From Lachnospiraceae bacterium (GTDB lineage Bacteria > Bacillota > Clostridia > Lachnospirales > Lachnospiraceae), in assembly GCA_017440575.1 (NCBI GenBank), contig JAFSGY010000092.1, positions 1 to 56,933 on the forward strand: 56,933 nucleotides of DNA, written 5' to 3'. A model generated the notes under the pieces. The model searched no databases, was not told where the DNA came from, and was given only the letters and a program-made list of their open reading frames with translations. Position 1 is the first letter of the stretch. Every line of letters begins with the position of its first letter. The position numbers and the translations under genes are program-made. This document shows positions 31,788-40,859 of the stretch, one piece after another.

Positions 31788-34553
31788 ATGAATTATGGGA
31801 AGAAAGGAATCACTAAGATTCAGAAATCCCTGACTTCCAAATCAGTCAAGCTCAAGAAAATGTGTTGTATTTCTGCTTTGAAACTGATTCTTATTTCCTT
31901 GCTTGCGTTCTGTATTATTGGTGCATGTCTTGGTATTGGTATGTTTAAAGGTATCCTTTATTCTGCACCTGCCATCAATAATTTGAGCGTTATTCCAACA
32001 GGCTATGCAACCGTTGTATACGATTCCGAAGGAAACGAAATGACTAAGCTGGTTGCTGCTGACTCAAACCGTAGTTGGGAAAAAATGAGTAAAATCCCAG
32101 AAGACCTTGCTCATGCTTTCGTTGCCATTGAAGACGAACGTTTCTACGATCATAATGGTATTGATCTTAAAGGAATCGTCCGTGCAGCTGTGGATGCCGT
32201 TCAGCATGGTGAGCTCACTCAAGGCGCTTCTACCATTACACAGCAGCTTTTGAAAAACAATGTATTCGAAAACTGGACAAATGAAAGCACCATCCAAAAA
32301 ATCAAGCGTAAGATTCAGGAACAGTATCTTGCTATTGAACTGGAAAAAACAATGGAAAAGGATGAAATTCTGGAAATCTATATGAATTCCATCAACCTTG
32401 GACAGAATTCTTTGGGTGTTAAGGCAGCTGCACAGCGCTATTTCAACAAACCAACCTATCAGTTGACCTTATCTGAATGTGCTGTTATTGCCAGCATTAC
32501 CCAGAACCCATCCAGATTTAATCCAATTTCTCATCCTGAAAAGAATGCAGAACGTCGTGCCAAAGTTCTTAGAAACATGTTAGAACAGGGCTACATCTCT
32601 AAAGCCGAACATGACGAAGCATTGGCTGATGATGTATACAGCAGAATTGCAACTGTAAACGAAGAAACAAAGAATAATTCCGTCTATACATATTTTGTAG
32701 ACGAAGTAACCGAGCAGGTTCTTTCTGACTTGATGGAAATCAAAGGATATGACGAAAGACAAGCCTATAATCTTCTATACAGTGGTGGTCTTGGCATCTT
32801 TACAACACAGGATCCTAAGATTCAGGCAATCTGTGATGAAGTATTTGGAAATGAAGAAAATTATCCGGAAAATACCAAGTGGTATCTGAACTATGTACTG
32901 ACTGTAAAAAAAGCGAATGGTGATAAAGAAAACCATAGTACCGAAATGTTTCGTGCCCACTTTAGACAGTTTGATTCATCCTTCAATCTGCTCTATTCCT
33001 CCAAGGAAGATGCTTATGCAGCCATTGAAGAATACAAGGCTGCAGTTATGGCCGAAGGTGATACCGTTGAAGGCGAAAGAGTTACTCTTACACCACAGCC
33101 ACAAGTTTCTATTACCATTGAGGATCAAGCAACCGGACATGTTGTTGCTATGGTCGGCGGACGTGGCACCAAGGAAGCCAGCAGAACCTTAAATCGTGCT
33201 ACCAACACTACAAGACAGCCTGGTTCTACCTTCAAGACACTCTCAACCTATGCTCCGGCGCTTGACAGCGCAGGACTTACTCTTGCAGATGTTCAGAATG
33301 ATGCGCCTTACAATTACGCAAGTGGAAGACCTGTTTCCAACTGGTGGGGTAACAGCGAATACCGAGGTCTATTAACCTTACGATATGGTATCGCACAGTC
33401 TGCTAATATCGTTGCTGTAAAAACCATGACACAGATTACTCCACAACTAGGATTTGATTATCTGTTAAACTTTGGTTTCACTACTTTGGTTGACAGACGA
33501 GTGGAGAAAGATGGAACTGTCGTATCTGATATTGGACAGCCACTGGCACTTGGTGGAATCACCGATGGTGTAACCAATATGGAATTAAATGCTGCTTACG
33601 CTGCTATAGCAAACCAAGGCAATTACGTTCAGCCTAAGCTTTATACTAAGATTGTTGACCACAATGGCAATGTTCTGATTGATAATACGACTCCTGTTAA
33701 AAAACAGGTTATTAAGGAAACTACTGCATGGCTTCTTACAAACGCCATGGAAGATGTTGTAAACGGCCGTGGTACTGGCGGTTCTGCCAACTTCGGAAAT
33801 AGGGCGATTGCCGGAAAGACCGGTACTACAACCGACTATAAAGACGTATGGTTCTCAGGATATACCCCATATTATACCGCTACCGTTTGGACAGGATATG
33901 ACAATAACGTAAGCTTAAAGAGTTCTGCTGAAAAGAATCTATCTAAAACTCTTTGGAAAGAGGTTATGGGAAAAATACATGAAGATCTTGAATACCGCTC
34001 TTTCCCGATGGCAAGTGGTATCGTGACGGCTGCTGTTTGTTCAAAATCTGGCAAGCTTCCAATTGAAGGTGTTTGTGACGGCTGTGTAATCGCAGAATAT
34101 TTTGCAGAAGGCACGGTTCCTACGACTACTTGTGACGTTCATTATTACTCTAACGTCTGTGCTTACACAGGACTTACTGCCACGGAAGAATGTCCATTCA
34201 AGCAGGCTTCTATCGTTGAAAAAATACCTGACCGCTTACAAGATACTTCTCTTGCCAGCAGCTTGCTAACTGATGTGCAGAATCCCGATTCTTCACTTCT
34301 AACCGAAGAAACAACTGACAATACTGTTGTCGGACCGGATGGACAGCCTATACAACCGGCAACATCTACAGAGATTTTGCAGATGTGCCCTCATAACAGC
34401 GCTTTCTTTGCATCTCCAAATGCAAATGCTGTTATCGAACTGCAAAGGCAACAATTATTGCAGATGATTCAGGCAGGAATCGACCCTTTACAAAATCCAG
34501 CTGCCACACAAGATACCGTACAGGATACCACACAGGTTCCTGTCACACCATAA
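31788..34553 (+). CDS. Class A penicillin-binding protein 1A (transglycosylase/transpeptidase)
   Basis: The 921-residue protein has a basic cytoplasmic tail, one membrane helix (about residues 32-55), a GT51 transglycosylase domain with EDERFYDHNGID and GASTITQQLLKNN, and a transpeptidase domain with the SxxK motif STFK (Ser480), SAN in AQSANIVAVK and KTGTT (Lys677). It polymerises glycan strands and cross-links peptides on the outer face. The C-terminal 170 residues contain a Cys-rich patch (CDGC, CDVHYYSNVC, TEEC) and a Thr/Gln-rich tail. GGAGGTGA precedes the ATG. Confidence 0.95.
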   Translation: MNYGKKGITKIQKSLTSKSVKLKKMCCISALKLILISLLAFCIIGACLGIGMFKGILYSAPAINNLSVIPTGYATVVYDSEGNEMTKLVAADSNRSWEKMSKIPEDLAHAFVAIEDERFYDHNGIDLKGIVRAAVDAVQHGELTQGASTITQQLLKNNVFENWTNESTIQKIKRKIQEQYLAIELEKTMEKDEILEIYMNSINLGQNSLGVKAAAQRYFNKPTYQLTLSECAVIASITQNPSRFNPISHPEKNAERRAKVLRNMLEQGYISKAEHDEALADDVYSRIATVNEETKNNSVYTYFVDEVTEQVLSDLMEIKGYDERQAYNLLYSGGLGIFTTQDPKIQAICDEVFGNEENYPENTKWYLNYVLTVKKANGDKENHSTEMFRAHFRQFDSSFNLLYSSKEDAYAAIEEYKAAVMAEGDTVEGERVTLTPQPQVSITIEDQATGHVVAMVGGRGTKEASRTLNRATNTTRQPGSTFKTLSTYAPALDSAGLTLADVQNDAPYNYASGRPVSNWWGNSEYRGLLTLRYGIAQSANIVAVKTMTQITPQLGFDYLLNFGFTTLVDRRVEKDGTVVSDIGQPLALGGITDGVTNMELNAAYAAIANQGNYVQPKLYTKIVDHNGNVLIDNTTPVKKQVIKETTAWLLTNAMEDVVNGRGTGGSANFGNRAIAGKTGTTTDYKDVWFSGYTPYYTATVWTGYDNNVSLKSSAEKNLSKTLWKEVMGKIHEDLEYRSFPMASGIVTAAVCSKSGKLPIEGVCDGCVIAEYFAEGTVPTTTCDVHYYSNVCAYTGLTATEECPFKQASIVEKIPDRLQDTSLASSLLTDVQNPDSSLLTEETTDNTVVGPDGQPIQPATSTEILQMCPHNSAFFASPNANAVIELQRQQLLQMIQAGIDPLQNPAATQDTVQDTTQVPVTP

Positions 34554-34558
34554 AATAC

Positions 34559-34592
34559 AAAACTCCTGACTATCACCGGCCAGGAGTTTTTA
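34559..34592 (+). terminator. Terminator of the PBP1A gene
   Basis: AAAACTCCTG and CAGGAGTTTT pair across a 14-nt loop and end in a T-run. Confidence 0.88.
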
Positions 34593-34616
34593 TATTACAA
34601 TATATTATAGTCAAAG

Positions 34617-34646
34617 AAAAAAGCCTTGAAAATCAAGGCTTTTAAA
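34617..34646 (-). terminator. Terminator of tRNA-Thr
   Basis: Minus strand AAAGCCTTG pairs with CAAGGCTTT and ends in six T, directly after the tRNA 3' end. Confidence 0.88.
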
Positions 34647-34647
34647 A

Positions 34648-34720
34648 AGCTGATAACGGGAATCGAACCCGTGACCTCCGCCTTACCAAGGCGACGCTCT
34701 ACCGACTGAGCCATATCAGC
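34648..34720 (-). tRNA. tRNA-Thr (GGT anticodon)
   Basis: The minus strand folds into a 73-nt cloverleaf: acceptor GCTGATA/TATCAGC, D arm GGCTCAGTCGGTAGAGC, anticodon loop TTGGTAA (anticodon GGT) and T arm ACGGGTTCGAATCCCGT. CCA is not encoded. It is a single tRNA gene between PBP1A and an SH3 gene. Confidence 0.96.
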
Positions 34721-34915
34721 TTGTATCAACACTATATCGCTGTCAACGAATAAAATGATAACATATTATTATAGTTTTTGTCAATTCTTTTTTTCAATTT
34801 TCTAGAGTCTTTTATATAAAATACAACTTATGCACAATTATGCATATCAATCTTAACACCTTTTGTGCACATATATTAAGATATTGTTACAGTATTATTA
34901 GATTTTTACGATTTC

Positions 34916-34944
34916 TTGCCAATTAACATAATGTCCGTTATAAT
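34916..34944 (+). promoter_or_regulatory. Promoter of the small SH3 gene
   Basis: -35 TTGCCA (34916-34921), 17-nt spacer, consensus -10 TATAAT (34939-34944). Confidence 0.85.
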
Positions 34945-34981
34945 ATGTGCATAATAAGTTTTACGTTATAAAGAGGATAAT

Positions 34982-35398
34982 ATGAAGAAACGAACCATCA
35001 ATATAATATTAATGAGCATCATCGGTTTACTTATTGTGGCTATTTGTGTCTTGATTGTCCAAATTTTGAACAGACCAAGATACACTGCTTCCACCGAACC
35101 ACAGACCACTGTTATTACAGAAATACCGCATAGCGAGGCGGTTTCTAACATGCAGGAATCACAGCCTGTTAAACCTGAGGTAAATGAGCTAGAACAGTCT
35201 TCCATCTCACGCGGCAAGACCTCTACTAAGGTAAATATACGCGAGCTCCCAAGCGAAGATGCACGCGTATTAGAAACTGTTGAAGCAGGAACTGAATTTG
35301 ACATCATCGAAATCCTTGATTCTGGTTGGACAATGATACAATATCAGGAAGATATGGAAGCATATATCTCCTCCTCCTATGTTATTCCGATTCCTTAA
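34982..35398 (+). CDS. Membrane-anchored SH3b domain protein, 138 aa
   Basis: A basic N-terminus and one membrane helix (residues 7-29) anchor the protein. A short linker leads to one bacterial SH3 domain (residues 75-137) with KVNIRELPSEDARVLETVEA and SGWTMIQYQEDMEAYISSSY. SH3b domains bind peptidoglycan or other envelope peptides. GAGGATA precedes the ATG. It is a single gene between its own promoter and a 20-bp stem terminator. Confidence 0.85.
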   Translation: MKKRTINIILMSIIGLLIVAICVLIVQILNRPRYTASTEPQTTVITEIPHSEAVSNMQESQPVKPEVNELEQSSISRGKTSTKVNIRELPSEDARVLETVEAGTEFDIIEILDSGWTMIQYQEDMEAYISSSYVIPIP

Positions 35399-35430
35399 TA
35401 AAATAGTTATACTCTATAACACACTCTCTC

Positions 35431-35475
35431 ATAAATAGAAAAAACGAGCTTTTACAGCTCGTTTTTTCTATTTAT
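35431..35475. terminator. Long-stem bidirectional terminator
   Basis: Two 20-nt arms (35431-35450 and 35456-35475) are perfectly complementary with a 5-nt loop; it contains the stop codon of the GH43 gene on the minus strand. Confidence 0.9.
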
Positions 35476-36391
35476 GATAATATTCCTTTAATCGCTTATA
35501 CTCTTCACCCGTAAGCTTCAAGACACCGCCATGACGCTTTCGATTACTTCCCATATCAAACTCATCGTCTGTAAGAATACGAAACTCTCCGCTTGCAAGG
35601 TTCTCTGTTACTAATGGCAAATATCCTTTTCCTTCCATGAAACGGTCTACAATAAGACACCACTTACCTTCTTCAGGTAGCGGATAAATCTCAGGTCCCT
35701 CTACACCAAACAGCTGTGCCAGCGTTTCCGATTCAATAGGCTTAAATTCCGCCGCTTCCAAATCATCTGCAACATCAATATCAATATGCTTTGATGTTTC
35801 ATTTTTTGAATATCGATAATATAAGCCCTCATGCTCAATAATGGTGGTATCAATGACATGATTATCTCTTTCTATGTATTTTTTTGTTTCACTGAAATGC
35901 TCAAAATCTTTTGTTCTGGTAAAATAAATACGTTGTTTTGCCTCATCCTCTCCCTTTTCTTTTACATTAGAAGCAAAGAAAATAAAGTAATCCTCACGTT
36001 TTCTATCATACACAACCTCTGGAGCCCATACACAACCAGCTTCCGGAATGCCAACTTCTACTAATCGTGGCTCGTTCCAGTTTATCAAATCCTCTGATTT
36101 CCATATCAAAATGGAACGACTTCCATTAATAACCGAATCAGTCCATCCCTTACCTGTTGCAATTCTTAAATCTGTCGCTATCAGGTAATATCCGTTACCA
36201 TGCACATCTCTGACAATAAATGGGTCTCTTGCTCCCTTTTCCCCAAGCTCTGTACGCAATACAGGCTGCTCCTTCTCTGTACAGTCTGACCAATGCAGAC
36301 CATCCTCACTGATTGCAAAATAAATCTGTTCTCCCTCCGGAGTATTCTCACCTGTAAAATGAACAAATAAATATCCTGCCTGTTGACTCAT
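35468..36391 (-). CDS. Glycoside hydrolase family 43-like protein, cytoplasmic
   Basis: The 307-residue protein is a single five-bladed propeller of the GH43 type: YFAISEDGLHWS, GARDPFIVRDVHGNGYYLIA, VWAPEVVYDRKREDYFIFFA, HVIDTTIIEHEGLYYRYSKN and GVEGPEIYPLPEEGKWCLIV. Likely acidic residues are the Asp of GARDPF, the Asp of HVIDTT and the Glu of EGPE, following the family layout. Such enzymes remove arabinose or xylose from plant polysaccharides. There is no signal peptide, so it should act on imported oligosaccharides. The exact specificity cannot be read from sequence. No sugar transporter is adjacent. Confidence 0.85.
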   Translation of the reverse strand: MSQQAGYLFVHFTGENTPEGEQIYFAISEDGLHWSDCTEKEQPVLRTELGEKGARDPFIVRDVHGNGYYLIATDLRIATGKGWTDSVINGSRSILIWKSEDLINWNEPRLVEVGIPEAGCVWAPEVVYDRKREDYFIFFASNVKEKGEDEAKQRIYFTRTKDFEHFSETKKYIERDNHVIDTTIIEHEGLYYRYSKNETSKHIDIDVADDLEAAEFKPIESETLAQLFGVEGPEIYPLPEEGKWCLIVDRFMEGKGYLPLVTENLASGEFRILTDDEFDMGSNRKRHGGVLKLTGEEYKRLKEYYHK

Positions 36392-36429
36392 CCTTCTCTA
36401 CCGCCTTTTCCTTTTCTGTCTTTTGCGGA

Positions 36430-36627
36430 TTAACCAACATTACGTCCCTGTTCCATTTCCTGCTTCTCCTCGAAGCGCCTTTCGGATTCACTCAATAAAT
36501 CTTCCAGTTCAATAGCTTCATCCAGAACGTAATCATCATATCCACATTTTACCCATTCCATTTCCAGTTCTTCGTCTGAAAGCTTGTCCCAACACTTCAC
36601 TCTGTTGCCACAAAATGCACACATCAT
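36430..36627 (-). CDS. Small acidic CxxC protein, 65 aa
   Basis: Unrecognised. The N-terminus MMCAFCGNRVKCW has a C-x2-C plus a third Cys, and the rest is acidic and helical (SDEELEMEW, LEDLLSESERRFEEKQEMEQ). Two in-frame ATG codons (36627, 36624) follow GGGGGAAATGGAG. It lies 29 bp downstream of the CheC-like gene on the same strand and could be co-transcribed. Confidence 0.6.
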   Translation of the reverse strand: MMCAFCGNRVKCWDKLSDEELEMEWVKCGYDDYVLDEAIELEDLLSESERRFEEKQEMEQGRNVG

Positions 36628-36656
36628 ACTCCATTTCCCCCTTATATATACTTTAC

Positions 36657-37286
36657 TTAGGCTTCTCCCCTTGCCGCCTTTTCTTTTGCTTTCTTAATCA
36701 GGAATAAATCACTGATTGCCTTACCCAGATTGTGCGGATAAAGCTGTACAATTGGACTATCGATAACCCCTTCAACTGTTAATCGAAATCCTACCTTCAC
36801 AAACTTATCATCATTCGGAAACGTATATGCCATATACTGTCCATTATCCATATACTGTGTATCCGGTGTTGAGATATCTGTCTTTCTGTCCAACATGATA
36901 CTCATGGATGTCGCTGCTGCCCCCATCATCTGATTCATCGCCTCAGATACTGCACTTAAATGTAACTCGCCAAGCTCCATTTTTGCAAAATCTCCATGTC
37001 CGTCACTGCCCATCATCAAGTCCGCGATAGCTTTGGCATCCTGCTCCTCCAACATGAAAATACTACAGCCTTGAACACCCTCCACATAGTTTACCTTTAC
37101 GAATACCTTCTTGGTGGATACATCTTTAATATATTCGCTTTTTTCAATAATTTCAACTCTTGGCGGAGTAATATCTACCGTCTGCCTAACCAGCATGCTT
37201 AATGTAGAAGCCGAATTCCCCAAGCAGATATTGGAGATTTCCCCAATTGCATCCATTTCCATTTCTGTGAAAAAATATTCGCCCAT
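36657..37286 (-). CDS. CheC-like chemotaxis phosphatase
   Basis: The 209-residue protein has two copies of the CheC/FliY phosphatase helix: DAIGEISN (D-x3-E-x2-N, residues 12-19) with a following Pro pair, and SAVSEAMN (S-x3-E-x2-N, about residue 112), each followed by a NxxxxxA-type helix. This predicts dephosphorylation of CheY-P. It could be a free CheC or a FliY-N-like protein lacking the FliN part. GGAGG precedes the ATG. It is far from any chemotaxis cluster in this window. Confidence 0.88.
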   Translation of the reverse strand: MGEYFFTEMEMDAIGEISNICLGNSASTLSMLVRQTVDITPPRVEIIEKSEYIKDVSTKKVFVKVNYVEGVQGCSIFMLEEQDAKAIADLMMGSDGHGDFAKMELGELHLSAVSEAMNQMMGAAATSMSIMLDRKTDISTPDTQYMDNGQYMAYTFPNDDKFVKVGFRLTVEGVIDSPIVQLYPHNLGKAISDLFLIKKAKEKAARGEA

Positions 37287-37316
37287 ATAAATCCTCCGTT
37301 TTTCTAAAAGAGTTTA

Positions 37317-37820
37317 TTATAAAATAAGTTCTTCTGGTTCACATTCCAACGCTCTCGCAAGCCTTCTCACTAATTCCTCTGGCTGCCTCCTCAAATCACA
37401 GAAAAATTCCTCACAGTTTTGTACCGTTGAAGTGCTATACCCCATTCGTTCAGCTACCTGCTTCTGCGATTTTCCCAATTCAAATCTACGCATCTTTGCC
37501 GGTGAAATCCTTGCAAAATGAATATACAAATTCTTTCCGTCATAATTTACAGAATTCACAAGCTCGATTAACTCACCATAATTACTTACCGCATCCTTAT
37601 CTAGCTTATATATTGACACCATTGCTGTCATCATTTTCCTCATCAGCTGTTCTTCATCATAATGAGACAGATTTTCCTCTGGAATATATTTCTCTATATA
37701 TAAATCCATAAGTTCTCTTACCTGTTCCTCATTTAGCTTTAAAATATAATTATTCTCTCTAGCTGATGGATACATTTCCAATATCTTAATCCAAAATTCA
37801 TCTCTGTCAAATCCCGGCAT
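37317..37820 (-). CDS. Protein with C-terminal HTH_XRE-like domain, 167 aa
   Basis: The N-terminal 100 residues are helical and unrecognised (MPGFDRDEFWIKILEMYPSA). The C-terminal 60 residues resemble a Cro/CI helix-turn-helix (FELGKSQKQVAERMGYSTST, then VQNCEEFFCDLR), ending ECEPEELIL. An HTH at the C-terminus is the reverse of the usual order. GGGGGC precedes the ATG. It is 30 bp upstream of the CheC-like gene on the same strand, so it may regulate or travel with it. Confidence 0.7.
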   Translation of the reverse strand: MPGFDRDEFWIKILEMYPSARENNYILKLNEEQVRELMDLYIEKYIPEENLSHYDEEQLMRKMMTAMVSIYKLDKDAVSNYGELIELVNSVNYDGKNLYIHFARISPAKMRRFELGKSQKQVAERMGYSTSTVQNCEEFFCDLRRQPEELVRRLARALECEPEELIL

Positions 37821-37975
37821 AATATGCCCCCTTTGATTACACTTATTATCCCTACAACAAACGGCATTATATACTAATATTATACGCTCGCATCACATTA
37901 CTGTCAATCAATTCGCTCAATACGATTTTATTTTCGCGCAAAATGTATTCATTACTCTTTTTTAGAAAATAAATA

Positions 37976-38002
37976 AAGGAAGAGCCGATTCACTCTTCCT
38001 TC
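37976..38002 (-). terminator. Terminator of the PadR operon
   Basis: AAGGAAGAG and CTCTTCCTT pair across 9 nt; minus-strand tail is TTTATTTATTTT. Confidence 0.7.
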
Positions 38003-38019
38003 TTATTAGCTATTCTTAT

Positions 38020-38763
38020 TTATATATCATTGATTGAAATATCTCCCACATCTCCGCGAGCCGTAATACTTCCATTCTTTCCTGACTGATAATATTTTCT
38101 ACCATATTCACCTTCTCCAACCTCAACTTCACCTACATCAGTTTTCAAGTCAAAGGCATAACCGGATATATCAATGCTGCTATCCACCTCAATATCTCCA
38201 ACATCAGACGAAATATCCAGCATTACAAAACTACAGTTATCAACATCAATATCACCGGTATCGCTGCTTAAAATCACATTCTCTAAGGCGGCATTCTCAA
38301 TTGTTACATCTCCAACATCACTTTCTGCACCTAATAGTTTCACATCAACGCCTTCGACATCAATATCCCCCACATCTACCTTGATATTCATTTTTTCAAG
38401 CTGTGCGTCCTTAGGCACAGTCAGAATAAGTGTTGCATTATTAATTCCTATAAGATTTCCATTTTTTCTCTGGATTACTACCAGCTCTTCCTTTTCAATT
38501 CGATATGTGATTTCCAGCTTTTCCGTTCCTTTATAATCCAGAGAATAATCTGTTCCTTCTACTATCGTCAAATCCATAACAGCAGCATCCACTGCAATAC
38601 TATGAAACTCTTCCAGTGTTGCACTTTCCTCTATACTATACTTTCTCTCATCCTTTCCAAAGGAAAAATGAATTCCATTTCCACCATACCATTCGTTTAC
38701 GCCAATCAGTACACACACAATAGTAATTAGAGTAATGACTGCCAGATAAATTGTTTTCTTCAT
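38020..38763 (-). CDS. DUF4097 beta-strand repeat protein
   Basis: The 247-residue protein starts with a membrane anchor or signal (MKKTIYLAVITLITIVCVLI) followed by a parallel beta solenoid of the DUF4097 type: repeated D-V-G-D-I/V units such as DVGDIDVEGVD, DVGDVTIEN, DTGDIDVDN, DVGDIEVDS. Members are envelope proteins often linked to stress sensing (as LiaX). It is the last gene of the PadR operon, 14 bp after the membrane protein gene. Confidence 0.88.
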   Translation of the reverse strand: MKKTIYLAVITLITIVCVLIGVNEWYGGNGIHFSFGKDERKYSIEESATLEEFHSIAVDAAVMDLTIVEGTDYSLDYKGTEKLEITYRIEKEELVVIQRKNGNLIGINNATLILTVPKDAQLEKMNIKVDVGDIDVEGVDVKLLGAESDVGDVTIENAALENVILSSDTGDIDVDNCSFVMLDISSDVGDIEVDSSIDISGYAFDLKTDVGEVEVGEGEYGRKYYQSGKNGSITARGDVGDISINDI

Positions 38764-38777
38764 ACACTCTCCCTCTC

Positions 38778-39746
38778 TTATTCACGAAATGCATTCTTAA
38801 TAAAGTTCTCTACCAAAGAAGCAATAACCCATATAATCCATGTAATATGCCAATCTGCACTTAAAAAGCTCCAGCTAATGTAGATACAGGTTACTGTCGG
38901 CCAATACACAGACATTACTGCTGCCACTATTTTATTCGTATAACGGTAAACCTCCTTCTGGGAAGCTACAAAGCTAGCGCCCATCGTTCCTCTTTCATTC
39001 AGTTTTAGTATGGTCTCATAAGCTGAGTTTCTGTATGATGCTGCAATCAAGAAATAAACACCAATTCCTACAAATAGAAACAGAATAACAACTCCAATAC
39101 CTTCAAACAGATTACCCACACCAAGCTCATCCATAATCACTAATGGAATAAAACAGCAACAACAAAATATAACTCCAACGGTATTCATCATTGCATTTGT
39201 CATTCTATAGTTTTCCCTTTGACCATGTACATATTCTGCCGTCGAAAAATCAATACTGCATGGCTGATTCTGCAGATAACTCCATTTTTCCATCATTGCT
39301 CCTGCAAAAATAAAAAGTCCTACTGCAAGTGCAATAAACGCAAACAAAAATAATATTCCAACAAAATCAAACCAACCAATATAATCAGATAATAAAGCAC
39401 CACAAGGACTACAAATACACAGCAGTACACCAAGACCAATCATATAACCGGAACGAATCTTATCCTTCAGATAATCCTTTACCTCTGCCAACGTTACCTG
39501 CTTTCCTGCCATATTATTATTCGGATTCATATATCCGCTAATCCCCAAATCAACAGCCAATTCATCCAGATTACCAAATTCCGAAATCACAATACCAATT
39601 GCTTCGTTTTCTGATTTTCCTTCATTCTTCAGCTCTGTGTACTTATCCTCCATCATCTGCCCAAGCTCAAACTTTGCCCTTTGTACTTCTGCTGTATTTG
39701 GCAGTTTCTGAAACATCGACTCCAAATAATTTCTAATTGTTTCCAT
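38778..39746 (-). CDS. Permease prefix-domain membrane protein
   Basis: From ATG 39746 (METIRNYLESMFQKLPNTAE) the 322-residue protein has a cytoplasmic four-helix prefix domain (residues 1-75, with FELGQMMEDKYTELKNEGKS and EAIGIVISEFGNLDEL) and about six membrane helices. The prefix domain occurs in DUF1700/permease-prefix proteins that sit with PadR regulators and DUF4097 proteins, as here. GAGGAGG before the start lies within the padR gene (14-bp overlap). Confidence 0.88.
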   Translation of the reverse strand: METIRNYLESMFQKLPNTAEVQRAKFELGQMMEDKYTELKNEGKSENEAIGIVISEFGNLDELAVDLGISGYMNPNNNMAGKQVTLAEVKDYLKDKIRSGYMIGLGVLLCICSPCGALLSDYIGWFDFVGILFLFAFIALAVGLFIFAGAMMEKWSYLQNQPCSIDFSTAEYVHGQRENYRMTNAMMNTVGVIFCCCCFIPLVIMDELGVGNLFEGIGVVILFLFVGIGVYFLIAASYRNSAYETILKLNERGTMGASFVASQKEVYRYTNKIVAAVMSVYWPTVTCIYISWSFLSADWHITWIIWVIASLVENFIKNAFRE

Positions 39747-40086
39747 TACCCTTCTCCTCCTCAATAAACCTTTCCACGACTTCCTTTGTAAGCTTCCACT
39801 CAGCACACTTATCTGTGTAATACTGCCTGCCGGCTTCTGTAATACGATAATAAGTTCTTCTCTTACCATTACTCATATCTTCATCAAAAAAGGATTCAAT
39901 GTAGCCATTTTTCTCCATTCTGGTAAAGGCTGAATAAAGCGTCGTTTCCTTAATCACATATTTTTCTTTCGACAACGTCTTAATTTGCTTGGATATCTCA
40001 TATCCATATGATGGCTTATCCAGCAGCAAATACAGGATAATCGTGTCATTATAACCACGAATCACATCACTACTAATACTTACCAT
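39733..40086 (-). CDS. PadR family transcription regulator
   Basis: The 117-residue protein has the PadR winged helix: ILYLLLDKPSYGYEISKQIK, then TLYSAFTRMEKNGYIESFFD and GKRRTYYRITEAGRQYYTDK. It is the first gene of a three-gene operon with membrane targets, preceded by a palindrome-rich operator at 40130-40193, so it probably represses its own operon. AGGAGG precedes the ATG. Confidence 0.93.
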   Translation of the reverse strand: MVSISSDVIRGYNDTIILYLLLDKPSYGYEISKQIKTLSKEKYVIKETTLYSAFTRMEKNGYIESFFDEDMSNGKRRTYYRITEAGRQYYTDKCAEWKLTKEVVERFIEEEKGNGNN

Positions 40087-40129
40087 GTTAAAGCCTCCTA
40101 CTTGTTTTATTTTGCCATGCCTTCTCCTT

Positions 40130-40193
40130 TACTACGCCTGACAATACAACGGCTGACGTTGTTACGACTGTCGTACCACGCCTGTCGTAGTAT
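40130..40193. promoter_or_regulatory. Palindrome cluster upstream of padR (operator candidate)
   Basis: Contains TACGAC/GTCGTA around one base, ACAACG/CGTTGT around GCTGA, and outer arms TACTACG/CGTAGTA. It lies downstream of the -10, an ideal position for a repressor. Confidence 0.65.
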
Positions 40194-40194
40194 T

Positions 40195-40223
40195 AAAATA
40201 ACATATCTGTTTTTATACGTCAA
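40195..40223 (-). promoter_or_regulatory. Promoter of the PadR operon
   Basis: Minus strand -35 TTGACG (plus 40218-40223), 17-nt spacer, -10 TATTTT (plus 40195-40200). Confidence 0.65.
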
Positions 40224-40284
40224 TATGTTTTCATATTTTTTTCTTAATTTTATTTAATGAATGAACTATTTACAAAATATTTGC

Positions 40285-40321
40285 AAAAAAATAAAGCTTT
40301 GTTTCATTTTCAAAGCTTTAC
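40285..40321 (-). terminator. Terminator of the NimA-like gene
   Basis: AAAGCTTTG and CAAAGCTTT with a 9-nt loop; minus-strand tail TATTTTTTT. Confidence 0.75.
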
Positions 40322-40359
40322 TTTTCTTTCCTCTATTTGAATATATAATGAAACTGCAT

Positions 40360-40836
40360 TTAAGCTTCTGTAACCAATTTCCCACAAATGTGCTCCGGTG
40401 TAAGCTGCAACAAAAGAGTATTGTATCCAGATACTTCAATTTCCTTTTTTATATATTCTTCATCCTGCGTAAATTTGTAACTGAGCTTAGTGGTAATATC
40501 AGCAATTTTATCCATATCCTCTATTATCTCAATCTTGCCAAAGACAATAACACTCTTTACATTCCATGCCCATTCTCCTTCCTTACGATAGCCCTTATCA
40601 TAAGTACAAAACGATACCTTATCATGCTTCTTAAGTGCATCTAGCCTATGTCCCATCTTACCACAATGAAAATAAATCTTACCATCATCTTCATCATACC
40701 AGTGATTCATTGGCATTCCATAAGGATAATCTTCATCACCAAGTACGGATAGAACTCCACGATTCTCCGTCTTTAATATTTCAATGCATTCCTCCATGGA
40801 AAGCATTTTATTTTTTCTTACTAATTCTCTGAACAT
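40360..40836 (-). CDS. NimA-like pyridoxamine 5'-phosphate oxidase family flavoprotein
   Basis: The 158-residue split-barrel protein has the pattern RGVLSVLGDEDYPYGMPMNH, KIYFHCGKMGHRLDAL (flavin phosphate site) and VIVFGKIEIIED. Related proteins bind FMN and some reduce 5-nitroimidazoles, but most are uncharacterised. Resistance cannot be claimed from the family alone. Divergent from padR; GGGGAAACAGG precedes the ATG. Confidence 0.85.
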   Translation of the reverse strand: MFRELVRKNKMLSMEECIEILKTENRGVLSVLGDEDYPYGMPMNHWYDEDDGKIYFHCGKMGHRLDALKKHDKVSFCTYDKGYRKEGEWAWNVKSVIVFGKIEIIEDMDKIADITTKLSYKFTQDEEYIKKEIEVSGYNTLLLQLTPEHICGKLVTEA

Positions 40837-40859
40837 CCTGTTTCCCCGTTTCTGTATCG

